A stretch of 32,373 nt of DNA, taken from NCBI GenBank assembly GCA_905215555.1, contig CAJMQU010000051.1, positions 1-32,373 on the forward strand, written 5' to 3'. The notes beneath the pieces are model-generated. The model saw only the letters and a program-made list of their open reading frames with translations. It searched no databases and had not been told where the DNA came from. Below are positions 6,638 through 14,598 of this stretch, in pieces. The position numbers and the translations under genes were made by a program. Source of the stretch: an uncultured bacterium (GTDB lineage: Bacteria > Bacteroidota > Bacteroidia > Bacteroidales > Bacteroidaceae). Positions within the stretch are counted from its first letter, which is position 1. Each line of letters opens with the position of its first letter.

Positions 6638-9268
6638 ATGGAATTAGCAAGTAAGTACAACCCTGCTGATGTAGAGGGAAAGTGGTATCAATATTGGTTG
6701 GACCACAAATTATTCAGTTCAAAACCCGATGGTCGTGAACCTTATACCATCGTCATCCCACCTCCTAACGTCACCGGTGTGTTGCACATGGGACACATGC
6801 TTAATAATACCATTCAAGATATTCTGGTACGCCGTGCCCGCATGGAAGGTAAGAATGCCTGCTGGGTACCGGGAACCGACCACGCATCTATCGCTACCGA
6901 GGCTAAGGTGGTGAATAAACTTGCTGCGCAAGGTATCAAGAAGACTGACCTTACCCGTGATGAGTTCCTGAAGCATGCCTGGGACTGGACGGATGAACAT
7001 GGAGGCATCATCTTGAAACAGCTTCGCAAACTGGGCGCTTCGTGCGACTGGGACCGTACTGCTTTTACTATGGATGAGAAACGTAGTGAAAGTGTGCTCA
7101 AGGTATTTGTAGACCTTTACAATAAGGGGCTGATTTACCGTGGAGTGCGTATGGTGAATTGGGACCCGAAAGCTTTGACAGCCCTCTCTGATGAAGAAGT
7201 TATCTATAAGGAAGAGCATGGCAAGTTGTATTACCTGCGCTATAAAGTGGAAGGTGATCCGGAAGGGCGCTATGCCGTAGTGGCTACTACGCGTCCTGAG
7301 ACAATCATGGGAGATACTGCCATGTGCATCAATCCGAACGACCCGAAGAACGAATGGCTGAAAGGCAAGAAGGTGATTGTGCCTTTGGTGAACCGCGTCA
7401 TTCCGGTGATTGAGGACGATTATGTAGATATTGAATTCGGTACCGGCTGCCTGAAGGTTACTCCCGCCCATGATGTGAATGACTATATGCTGGGTGAGAA
7501 GTATAACTTGCCGAGCATTGATATCTTCAATGATAACGGTACGTTGAGCGAAGCTGCCGGCCTTTATATCGGAATGGATCGCTTTGACGTCCGTAAGCAA
7601 ATAGAGAAAGATCTTGAAGCTGCCGGTCTGCTGGATAAGGTAGAGGCTTATACGAATAAGGTAGGCTATTCAGAACGTACCAATGTGGTTATCGAGCCGA
7701 AGCTCTCTATGCAGTGGTTCCTGAAAATGCAGCATTTTGCAGATATGGCACTGCCGCCGGTAATGAACGATGATCTGAAGTTCTATCCTGCTAAATACAA
7801 AAATACATATCGCCACTGGATGGAGAACATCAAAGACTGGTGTATCAGCCGTCAGTTGTGGTGGGGACACCGCATTCCGGCATACTTCCTTCCGGAAGGG
7901 GGATATGTAGTGGCCGCTACGCCGGAAGAAGCTTTGAAGTTGGCGAAAGAAAAAACCGGCAATTCTGCTCTGACGATGGCGGAACTCCGTCAGGATGAAG
8001 ATTGTCTGGATACTTGGTTCTCCTCCTGGTTGTGGCCTATCTCTTTGTTTGATGGCATTAACAATCCGGGTAATGAGGAAATTAATTATTATTATCCGAC
8101 AAGTGACCTGGTGACCGGGCCTGATATCATTTTCTTCTGGGTAGCCCGCATGATTATGGCAGGGTATGAGTATGAAGGAAAGATGCCGTTCAAGAATGTA
8201 TATTTTACGGGTATTGTTCGTGATAAGTTGGGACGCAAAATGTCCAAGTCGCTCGGTAACTCTCCCGATCCGTTGGAGCTGATTGAGAAGTATGGTGCCG
8301 ATGGCGTGCGTATGGGTATGATGCTGGCAGCTCCTGCCGGAAATGATATATTGTTTGATGATGCACTTTGTGAACAGGGACGCAACTTCTGCAATAAGAT
8401 ATGGAATGCTTTCCGACTGGTGAGCGGTTGGACGATCGATAATAACCAGCCTGTTCCTGAGGCGGCAAAACTGGCAATGTCCTGGTTTGAGTCTAAACAG
8501 AACGAGGTTGCTGCTGAAGTGGCCGATTTGTTCAGCAAGTATCGTCTGAGCGAAGCTCTTATGGCGGTTTATAAGTTGTTCTGGGATGAGTTCTCTTCCT
8601 GGTATCTCGAAATGATAAAACCTGCTTATGGGCAAGGTATTAACGGTGCGGTTCATAGTGCAACGGTAAGTTTCTTTGAGAATCTGCTTCGTCTGCTTCA
8701 TCCGTTCATGCCGTTTATTACCGAAGAACTTTGGCAACAGATGTATGAGCGCAAACCGGGTGAAAGTATCATGGTATGTCCGTTGTCCGTGGATGGTCAT
8801 GTGGATAGTGATATGGTCCGGCAATTTGAGACGGTGAAGGAGGTTATCAGTAATGTTCGTTCCATCCGTTTGCAGAAGAATATTGCTCAGAAGGAAGCAT
8901 TGGAGTTGCAGGTGGTGGGTGAGAACCCGGTTGCTGCATTCAATGCGGTTATCACAAAGATGTGTAATCTTTCGGCGTTGGATGTGGCAGATGCCAAAGC
9001 GGACGGTGCTGCTTCATTCATGGTAGGTACGACAGAGTATGCTGTGCCTTTGGGTAATATGATCGATGTGGAAGCTGAGATCGCCCGTATGGAAGCTGAA
9101 TTGAAGCATAAGGAAGGTTTCCTGCAAGGCGTGTTGAAGAAGCTGAGCAACGAGAAGTTTGTGAACAATGCTCCGGCTGCTGTTCTTGAAATGGAACGTA
9201 AGAAACAGGCAGATGCGGAAAGCATTATCAAATCTTTGAAGGAAAGTATTGCTGCATTGAAGAAGTAA
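6638..9268 (+). CDS. valS: Valyl-tRNA synthetase
   Basis: This 876-residue class I synthetase joins valine to tRNA-Val. The ATP-binding HIGH signature appears as HMGH (H50-H53) within PPPNVTGVLHMGH. KMSKS is at residues 534-538. The inserted CP1 editing domain, which hydrolyses mis-charged threonyl-tRNA, is recognised by TTRPETIMGDTA and GTGCLKVTPAHDVND. The tRNA-binding helical domain follows. The last about 65 residues form the valine-type C-terminal coiled coil (IDVEAEIARMEAELKHKE, then the KLSNEKFVNNAP motif). Length and all motifs are those of a complete enzyme. It is followed by three hairpins. Confidence 0.98.
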   Translation: MELASKYNPADVEGKWYQYWLDHKLFSSKPDGREPYTIVIPPPNVTGVLHMGHMLNNTIQDILVRRARMEGKNACWVPGTDHASIATEAKVVNKLAAQGIKKTDLTRDEFLKHAWDWTDEHGGIILKQLRKLGASCDWDRTAFTMDEKRSESVLKVFVDLYNKGLIYRGVRMVNWDPKALTALSDEEVIYKEEHGKLYYLRYKVEGDPEGRYAVVATTRPETIMGDTAMCINPNDPKNEWLKGKKVIVPLVNRVIPVIEDDYVDIEFGTGCLKVTPAHDVNDYMLGEKYNLPSIDIFNDNGTLSEAAGLYIGMDRFDVRKQIEKDLEAAGLLDKVEAYTNKVGYSERTNVVIEPKLSMQWFLKMQHFADMALPPVMNDDLKFYPAKYKNTYRHWMENIKDWCISRQLWWGHRIPAYFLPEGGYVVAATPEEALKLAKEKTGNSALTMAELRQDEDCLDTWFSSWLWPISLFDGINNPGNEEINYYYPTSDLVTGPDIIFFWVARMIMAGYEYEGKMPFKNVYFTGIVRDKLGRKMSKSLGNSPDPLELIEKYGADGVRMGMMLAAPAGNDILFDDALCEQGRNFCNKIWNAFRLVSGWTIDNNQPVPEAAKLAMSWFESKQNEVAAEVADLFSKYRLSEALMAVYKLFWDEFSSWYLEMIKPAYGQGINGAVHSATVSFFENLLRLLHPFMPFITEELWQQMYERKPGESIMVCPLSVDGHVDSDMVRQFETVKEVISNVRSIRLQKNIAQKEALELQVVGENPVAAFNAVITKMCNLSALDVADAKADGAASFMVGTTEYAVPLGNMIDVEAEIARMEAELKHKEGFLQGVLKKLSNEKFVNNAPAAVLEMERKKQADAESIIKSLKESIAALKK

Positions 9269-9272
9269 GTTG

Positions 9273-9298
9273 CTTAATCCGGGATTCCCCGGATTAAG
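9273..9298. repeat. Hairpin 1 of 3 after valS
   Basis: Arms 9273-9283 (CTTAATCCGGG) and 9288-9298 (CCCGGATTAAG) are perfect complements around a 4-base loop. No T tract follows, so it is not a terminator by itself; it could protect the 3' end of the mRNA. Confidence 0.8.
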
Positions 9299-9310
9299 TA
9301 TATAGAATAC

Positions 9311-9355
9311 AAGTCAGCCCTTGCAATAATCATCTATTGCAAGGGCTGACTTTTT
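9311..9355. terminator. Strong intrinsic terminator of valS (hairpin 2 of 3)
   Basis: Arms 9311-9328 and 9335-9352 pair perfectly over 18 bp around a 6-base loop (ATCATC), followed by a T run to 9355. It separates valS from the convergent gene at 9397 and may act weakly in the other direction too. Confidence 0.93.
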
Positions 9356-9356
9356 A

Positions 9357-9381
9357 TGCCGGCGGAAGTAAACCTCCGGCA
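9357..9381. repeat. Hairpin 3 of 3 between valS and the convergent gene
   Basis: TGCCGG (9357-9362) pairs with CCGGCA (9376-9381), extended by GG/CC past one C-T mismatch around AAGTAAA. It has no T tract on either strand. It may be the 3' end structure for the minus-strand gene ending at 9397. Confidence 0.55.
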
Positions 9382-9396
9382 GCTATCCGAATCATA

Positions 9397-9843
9397 TTAT
9401 TTTTCCAGCAGTTCTTTCAGGAAAGCATCCAGTTCGTCGTCCAGACCTTTCAGCAGTTCTTCGTTCACGAGCAACGTATCGTCGTCCATTAATAGCAATT
9501 CGGCAATTGTTTCTTTTTCATCATCCACCAATACGAATGAGTAAGGTTTCAGGATGGTCAGTCTGTCGAAGTCACCGCTATTCTTCATACCATGCAGCAG
9601 GTTGGAGAGTGTACGTTCCACATTGTCGTCGAAGTCGTCTCCGTCATAAGTCATCCATTCTTCAATGGCTATGTTTGCCAGTTCTTCGTCTTCATCATCG
9701 AATATGGTCAGTTCACCGGAGTTCTGGTTTGCTTGCAGATGAATGTCGGTCACAATGGTTTGCTCACAGCCGCAGGCGTACTTGCCGACTGATTGTCTGA
9801 TAGTCGTTTCGAGGAGCGATAATGATGCTTGGCTCAGTTTCAT
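9397..9843 (-). CDS. Small acidic cytoplasmic protein, unknown function
   Basis: A 148-residue protein without signal peptide or membrane segment. It is very acidic, with clusters such as DDEDEEL and DGDDFDDN and a Leu/Glu/Asp C-terminus ending DAFLKELLEK. Two nearby cysteines (CGC, about 24-26) lie near the N-terminus. I do not recognise the family. The start at 9843 places it 28 bases after a -7 element on the minus strand (9871-9878). It is convergent with valS and downstream of the DUF6340 gene on the same strand, but its own promoter suggests independent transcription. Confidence 0.72.
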   Translation of the reverse strand: MKLSQASLSLLETTIRQSVGKYACGCEQTIVTDIHLQANQNSGELTIFDDEDEELANIAIEEWMTYDGDDFDDNVERTLSNLLHGMKNSGDFDRLTILKPYSFVLVDDEKETIAELLLMDDDTLLVNEELLKGLDDELDAFLKELLEK

Positions 9844-9870
9844 AATAGATATTCTTTCTTAATGGATGTT

Positions 9871-9878
9871 CAAAGGTA
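9871..9878 (-). promoter_or_regulatory. Minus-strand -7 element (TACCTTTG)
   Basis: TACCTTTG on the minus strand, 27 bases before the start of the acidic protein gene. No clear -33 TTTG. Confidence 0.5.
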
Positions 9879-9909
9879 TAAAAAAAACAATTACCTCTGC
9901 ATCATTTGG

Positions 9910-11019
9910 CTAAAAATCGTTCTTAAATCGTTGCATTTGGGCGTTTAGGCGGGTCATTCCTTCCTTCCGTTCCTGCAATGCATTTAAATAACGGGTCACC
10001 GCCAGGTAATTGGGGACATCGTTGAAATCTACAGCAGACTGATTTTTTTTCTCTTCTATTTTGTCTATTTCGTAAGCCACCTTTTGTGCTTTCAATGCCC
10101 ATTGTTCTGCCTCGTAGATGCTGTCCTGCATTTCGTATCCTAAAGCCACGTTGTAGGCTGCATACATTTTCTGTTTCCCTTTTTTCTTCTTTTCATAAGT
10201 TTGTTTCCAAAGTTCGATGGCCTGTTCCCAATTGTCTTCACGCACAAAAACGGCAGCATCGCGCATATTCACGGAACCTCCTGTGAACAGATAACGGGGA
10301 GCTGTTGTCCAGTAAGGAAGCAGATGCTTGACAGGGATTGTCCCGGCAAATTCGGAGGCTTCTTTCAGCATATTCTCATCGGTGATGAGTCCTGAACTCG
10401 CTGAAGTCATATTGGAACTCGTATGGTCCCAGAATATGCTGTCATTAGCACTGATGGTTACCATCGGACCGGTTCGCTGGGGCAGATATACTTTGACGGT
10501 AGGATACACCTTGACGTCTAAGGTTCCTACATACATTCTCCAGTCTGGGAAAAACTCTATTTTGCGCAGGGAGCGTATCTGTACGTTTTCCAGGGCTATC
10601 AGGAAGTCTACCTCCAGGCTTTCGGCCAGTGCTTCCACCTCGTCCTTGCTGAGAGTGCTTTCGCGTGGAATCATATCATTGGCACGCAGGGCGGAGTCGC
10701 AAATGACAACTTCGTCGAAGTAATTCTCGTGGGCAAGTGCTTCGGCCAGAGATTCCGTAGCTATTTTAGCGTTCCCGTTGAAATACCCTGTCTTACGTGC
10801 CACTTCCGTCTGGCCTTTTTTCTTTTCGTCTGTTTCTTCTACAATCAGTTGATTGTCCGGGATGAGCGGCATATTATTCACCACGGCTACACGTCTGAGA
10901 CTGGATGGAAAGCTGACTTCCGCCGGCAGCATGTAGTCGATGGACAGTTGCTCTACGCTTTGGCAACCGCCCAAAAGTAGGGAACAGCAAAGCAACAGGA
11001 AGCATGAATATTTAGTCAT
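9910..11019 (-). CDS. DUF6340-like lipoprotein with TPR-like region
   Basis: A 369-residue protein exported as a lipoprotein: residues 1-19 form a hydrophobic signal ending in the lipobox LGGC with C19 as the acylated residue. The middle section (about 40-240) shows an alternating strand/helix pattern including SLRRVAVVNN and LAESLEVDFLIALENV, recalling proteins that compute envelope stress or assemble at the outer membrane. The C-terminal third (about 260-330) has helical pairs resembling tetratricopeptides (NWEQAIELWKQTYEKK, AYNVALGYEMQ). This layout matches what I know as DUF6340, of unknown role. The start at 11019 is chosen over one 21 codons upstream because it begins the signal peptide. 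It lies downstream of the secA terminator with its own -7 element. Confidence 0.8.
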   Translation of the reverse strand: MTKYSCFLLLCCSLLLGGCQSVEQLSIDYMLPAEVSFPSSLRRVAVVNNMPLIPDNQLIVEETDEKKKGQTEVARKTGYFNGNAKIATESLAEALAHENYFDEVVICDSALRANDMIPRESTLSKDEVEALAESLEVDFLIALENVQIRSLRKIEFFPDWRMYVGTLDVKVYPTVKVYLPQRTGPMVTISANDSIFWDHTSSNMTSASSGLITDENMLKEASEFAGTIPVKHLLPYWTTAPRYLFTGGSVNMRDAAVFVREDNWEQAIELWKQTYEKKKKGKQKMYAAYNVALGYEMQDSIYEAEQWALKAQKVAYEIDKIEEKKNQSAVDFNDVPNYLAVTRYLNALQERKEGMTRLNAQMQRFKNDF

Positions 11020-11044
11020 AAGCTTGTTCTTTATGTAGGAATAA

Positions 11045-11052
11045 CAAAAATA
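11045..11052 (-). promoter_or_regulatory. Minus-strand -7 element (TATTTTTG) for the DUF6340 gene
   Basis: It lies 25 bases upstream of the lipoprotein start and 20 bases past the secA terminator. At a 19-bp spacing the -33 position reads TTTT, inside the terminator arm, so promoter and terminator are packed together. Confidence 0.5.
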
Positions 11053-11071
11053 CACTTTTGTATGGATATAT

Positions 11072-11108
11072 AAAAGCCTCAAACAGTTTTTAACCGTTTG
11101 AGGCTTTT
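11072..11108 (-). terminator. Terminator of secA (symmetrical)
   Basis: Arms 11072-11084 (AAAAGCCTCAAAC) and 11096-11108 (GTTTGAGGCTTTT) are perfect complements with an 11-base loop. On the minus strand the stem ends in a T run. It lies 44 bases beyond the secA stop. Confidence 0.9.
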
Positions 11109-11151
11109 ATTAGGAGAGCGAGGCGAGGTTGACCTCATACCTCATCTTTCA

Positions 11152-14100
11152 TCACATATTTTTTCCGTGACAGTTCTTGTACTTCTTTCCGCTTCCGCAA
11201 GGACAAGGGTCGTTGCGTCCTACCGTCTTTTCCGCACGAATCGGTTCACGCTTTGCTTCGCGCGTGTCGTGCTGGGCGGCCTCCTGTTGGTTCGGGTCGG
11301 TCAGTTCTTGTTTCTGTTCACGATATTTGCTCATGTCCTGTTTCTGTTCGGGAGCAGCCTGGCGTATTTCCTGCGGCTCCTGCACCGGAATCTGTCCGCG
11401 CATCAGGATAGAGATGGTCTGGTTATTGATTTTATCCACCATGGTATCGAACAGGTTCACCGACTCCAGTTTGTAAATCAGCAACGGGTCTTTCTGTTCA
11501 TAACTTGCGTTCTGTACGGAATGTTTCAGTTCATCCAGTTCACGCAGGTTTTCTTTCCATGATTCGTCGATGACGTGCAGCAAGATGGACTTTTCGAAAG
11601 CTTTTACTACTTCCTTACATTCGCTTTCGTAAGCTGCTTTCAGGCTGCAAGAGATGTTGTACATGCGTTTACCGTCCGTGATGGGGATAAGGATATTTTC
11701 GTACATGTGTCCCTGAGTCTCATAAACCTGCTTGATGACCGGATAGGCGATCTGTGCCATGCGGTCCGTCTTGCGCTTGAACTGCTCCATTGCTGTGTTG
11801 AAGGCTTCTTCAGTCAGTTTTTCCTTCTTCTCGTTACGGAACTGCTCCTCGGTGAACGGAACTTCCATGGCGAGTGTCTGCAGGAAGTCCATTTTGCAGT
11901 TTTCGTAGTCGGGAGCTTCGACGGCAGCGGCAACCCGGTCCCAAATCATATTGACGATATCCATTCCGATACGTTCGCCCATCAAGGCGTGGCGACGTTT
12001 GGTATATACAACGGTACGTTGCTTGTTCATTACGTCATCGTATTCCAGCAAACGTTTACGGATACCGAAGTTGTTTTCTTCCACCTTCTTCTGCGCACGC
12101 TCGATGGAGTTGGAAATCATTTTGTGCTCAATCATTTCACCTTCCTTGAAGCCGAGGCGGTCCATTACGCCTGCGATACGGTCGGAAGAGAACAGACGCA
12201 TCAGGTCGTCTTCCAGTGACACGAAGAATACGGAAGAACCCGGGTCACCCTGACGTCCGGCACGTCCGCGCAACTGGCGGTCTACGCGACGGGATTCGTG
12301 GCGTTCGGTACCGATGATTGCCAGACCGCCCGCAGCTTTCACTTCCGGACTCAGCTTGATGTCGGTACCACGGCCTGCCATGTTGGTGGCGATGGTCACT
12401 GTTCCGCTGAAACCGGCTTTCGCTACGATGTCGGCTTCCTTCTGGTGCAATTTGGCATTCAATACGCTGTGCTCAATTTTGCGCATAGTCAGCATCTTGC
12501 TCAGCATTTCGGAGATTTCTACTGACGTGGTACCCACCAGCACAGGACGTCCGGCTTGCACCAACTGTTCGATTTCTTCGATTACCGCTTTATATTTCTC
12601 GCGTTTCGTCTTGTAAACGCGGTCGTTCATGTCTTTACGGGCAATGGGGCGGTTGGTAGGGATGACCACTACGTCCAGCTTATAGATATCCCAGAATTCG
12701 CCGGCTTCCGTTTCGGCAGTACCGGTCATACCGGAGAGCTTGTGGTACATACGGAAGTAGTTCTGCAGCGTAATGGTGGCGAATGTCTGCGTGGCAGCTT
12801 CCACTTTCACGTTTTCTTTGGCTTCGATGGCCTGGTGCAAACCGTCAGAGTAGCGGCGGCCTTCCATGATACGTCCTGTCTGCTCGTCCACAATCTTCAC
12901 TTGTCCGTCGATGACCACGTATTCGTCATCCTTCTCGAACATGGTGTACGCTTTCAGCAATTGGTTGATGGTGTGCACGCGTTCCGATTTGATGGCATAG
13001 TTTGTCAGCAACTCGTCTTTTTTGACCAGACGTTGTTCGTCCGTCAGGCCGGTTTCATTTTCCAGTTCGGAAAGTTGTGCGGCGATGTCGGGCAGTACGA
13101 AGAGAGTGGGGTCTTCGGAATTACCGGTGATCAGATCCACACCTTTATCGGTCAGGTCTACACTGTTCAGTTTTTCTTCGATGACGAAGTACAACGGGTC
13201 GGTGGCTTCGTGCATGCGTTTGTTGTTCTGCTCCATGTAGATTTCTTCGGTTTTCAGCATACCCGCTTTGATGCCTTGTTCACTGAGATATTTAATCAGG
13301 GCTTTGTTTTTGGGCAATGCCTTGTGGCTGCGGAACAATGCGAGGAATCCCTCTTCCTGGTCTTTCTTGTCGCCGGAAGCGATGAGACGTTTGGCATCGG
13401 CAAGGTATTGGGTAGCCAGTTTCTTCTGTGCTTCCACCAGACGTTCTACCAGCGGGCGGAGTTGTTCGAACAATTGGTCTTCACCTTTCGGCACGGGACC
13501 GGAAATGATCAGCGGCGTACGTGCATCATCAATCAATACGGAGTCCACCTCGTCGACGATGGCGTAGTTGTGCTGACGCTGTACGAGGTCTTTCGGGCTG
13601 ATGGCCATGTTGTCGCGCAGGTAGTCGAAACCGAATTCGTTGTTCGTACCGAACGTGATGTCTGCCAGGTATGCCTGACGGCGGGCATCGGAGTTAGGCT
13701 GATGTTTGTCGATGCAGTCTACGCTTAAACCGTGGAACATATAGAGCGGGCCCATCCATTCGGAGTCACGCTTGGACAGGTAGTCGTTCACAGTTACCAC
13801 GTGCACACCGTTTCCGGTCAGTGCGTTGAGGAATACCGGGAGGGTAGCCACGAGGGTCTTACCTTCACCCGTTGCCATTTCGGCGATTTTACCTTTGTGC
13901 AATACCACACCACCGAAGAGCTGCACATCGTAGTGCACCATGTTCCAGGTGACTTCGGTGCCGCCGGCGAGCCAGTGGTTCTGGTAGATTGCCTTATCGT
14001 CTTCGATGCGTACAAAGTCTTTTGTAGCGGCCAGGTGGCGGTCGAACTCGGTAGCTGTTACCACTATTTCTTCATTTTCAGAGAAACGTTTGGCAGTTTC

Positions 14101-14445
14101 TTTCACGATAGAGAAAGCTACGGGCAATACTTCGTCCAATGCTTTTTCGTAGGTTTCCAGTATTTCCTTTTCTATCTTGTCTATCTGTGTGAATACTTCT
14201 TCACGGTTTTCCAGTTCGATTTCTTCGATACCGGCTTTCAGTTCTTCTACTTTGGCGCGCTGTTCGGTGGCGGAGTTGTAGATGTAGGTTTTCAGTTCTT
14301 GAGTTTTAGCGCGCAGGGCGTCGTTGTCGAGTTTGGCAACTTCCGGGTATGCGGCTTTGATTTTGTCCACCCACGGCTGGATTTCTTTCATGTCGCGTGT
14401 GGATTTGTTGCCGAAAATCGAGCTTAAAAATTCATTAAATCCCAT
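11152..14445 (-). CDS. secA: Preprotein translocase ATPase SecA
   Basis: SecA drives proteins through SecYEG. The product has 1097 residues, the long Bacteroidetes type. The Walker A motif GEGKT is at 193-197 (EMATGEGKTLVA), Walker B is in the region reading VDEVDSVLIDDARTPLIIS, and helicase motifs TSVEISEMLSKML and GRAGRQGDPGSS follow. Large charged insertions in the first nucleotide-binding and cross-linking region explain the extra length. The C-terminus carries the SecB/zinc-binding tail C-x-C-x8-C-H at C1081, C1083, C1092 and H1093. The start at 14445 (MGFNEFLSSIFGNKSTRD) is preferred to an upstream Met 28 codons earlier, which would read through the promoter region. A terminator follows at 11108-11072. 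Confidence 0.98.
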   Translation of the reverse strand: MGFNEFLSSIFGNKSTRDMKEIQPWVDKIKAAYPEVAKLDNDALRAKTQELKTYIYNSATEQRAKVEELKAGIEEIELENREEVFTQIDKIEKEILETYEKALDEVLPVAFSIVKETAKRFSENEEIVVTATEFDRHLAATKDFVRIEDDKAIYQNHWLAGGTEVTWNMVHYDVQLFGGVVLHKGKIAEMATGEGKTLVATLPVFLNALTGNGVHVVTVNDYLSKRDSEWMGPLYMFHGLSVDCIDKHQPNSDARRQAYLADITFGTNNEFGFDYLRDNMAISPKDLVQRQHNYAIVDEVDSVLIDDARTPLIISGPVPKGEDQLFEQLRPLVERLVEAQKKLATQYLADAKRLIASGDKKDQEEGFLALFRSHKALPKNKALIKYLSEQGIKAGMLKTEEIYMEQNNKRMHEATDPLYFVIEEKLNSVDLTDKGVDLITGNSEDPTLFVLPDIAAQLSELENETGLTDEQRLVKKDELLTNYAIKSERVHTINQLLKAYTMFEKDDEYVVIDGQVKIVDEQTGRIMEGRRYSDGLHQAIEAKENVKVEAATQTFATITLQNYFRMYHKLSGMTGTAETEAGEFWDIYKLDVVVIPTNRPIARKDMNDRVYKTKREKYKAVIEEIEQLVQAGRPVLVGTTSVEISEMLSKMLTMRKIEHSVLNAKLHQKEADIVAKAGFSGTVTIATNMAGRGTDIKLSPEVKAAGGLAIIGTERHESRRVDRQLRGRAGRQGDPGSSVFFVSLEDDLMRLFSSDRIAGVMDRLGFKEGEMIEHKMISNSIERAQKKVEENNFGIRKRLLEYDDVMNKQRTVVYTKRRHALMGERIGMDIVNMIWDRVAAAVEAPDYENCKMDFLQTLAMEVPFTEEQFRNEKKEKLTEEAFNTAMEQFKRKTDRMAQIAYPVIKQVYETQGHMYENILIPITDGKRMYNISCSLKAAYESECKEVVKAFEKSILLHVIDESWKENLRELDELKHSVQNASYEQKDPLLIYKLESVNLFDTMVDKINNQTISILMRGQIPVQEPQEIRQAAPEQKQDMSKYREQKQELTDPNQQEAAQHDTREAKREPIRAEKTVGRNDPCPCGSGKKYKNCHGKNM

Positions 14446-14489
14446 TATATATCTGTTTTTATTATTATTTACTGAATTGAATTTGTGTG

Positions 14490-14497
14490 CAAAGTTA
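14490..14497 (-). promoter_or_regulatory. Minus-strand -7 element (TAACTTTG) for secA
   Basis: TAACTTTG is 44 bases upstream of the secA ATG, leaving a leader of about 38 bases. The -33 box is unclear. Its presence implies secA can be transcribed apart from the two genes upstream. Confidence 0.55.
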
Positions 14498-14561
14498 CTG
14501 ATTTTTATACAGATTACGCATTTTTGCACTGATTATTTATTGAGGGGGCCGGTTAAGCGAT

Positions 14562-14582
14562 AATTTAGTTGTCAACTAAATT
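14562..14582. repeat. Perfect 21-base palindrome upstream of secA
   Basis: AATTTAGTTG (14562-14571) and CAACTAAATT (14573-14582) are exact inverted repeats around one base. No T run follows on the minus strand (ATCGCTTAACC), so it does not look like a terminator. The short centre favours a dimeric-protein operator over a hairpin. It lies 65 bases upstream of the secA -7 element and 17 bases after the upstream stop. Confidence 0.75.
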
Positions 14583-14598
14583 TTCATTTACCAATACC

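Noticed and set aside
7670..8824. 384-codon minus-strand frame across valS
   Set aside because: It is a shadow of valS, whose KMSKS motif and catalytic core occupy the opposite strand; composition is typical of antisense frames.
12556..13728. Long 390-codon frame on the plus strand inside secA
   Set aside because: It is antisense to the clear secA helicase motifs, has Phe/Val/His-rich shadow composition and no recognisable domain.
14446..14529. Upstream Met adding 28 residues to SecA
   Set aside because: The extension would read through the TAACTTTG -7 box and is unlike SecA N-termini, which begin close to MGFNEFL-type sequence.
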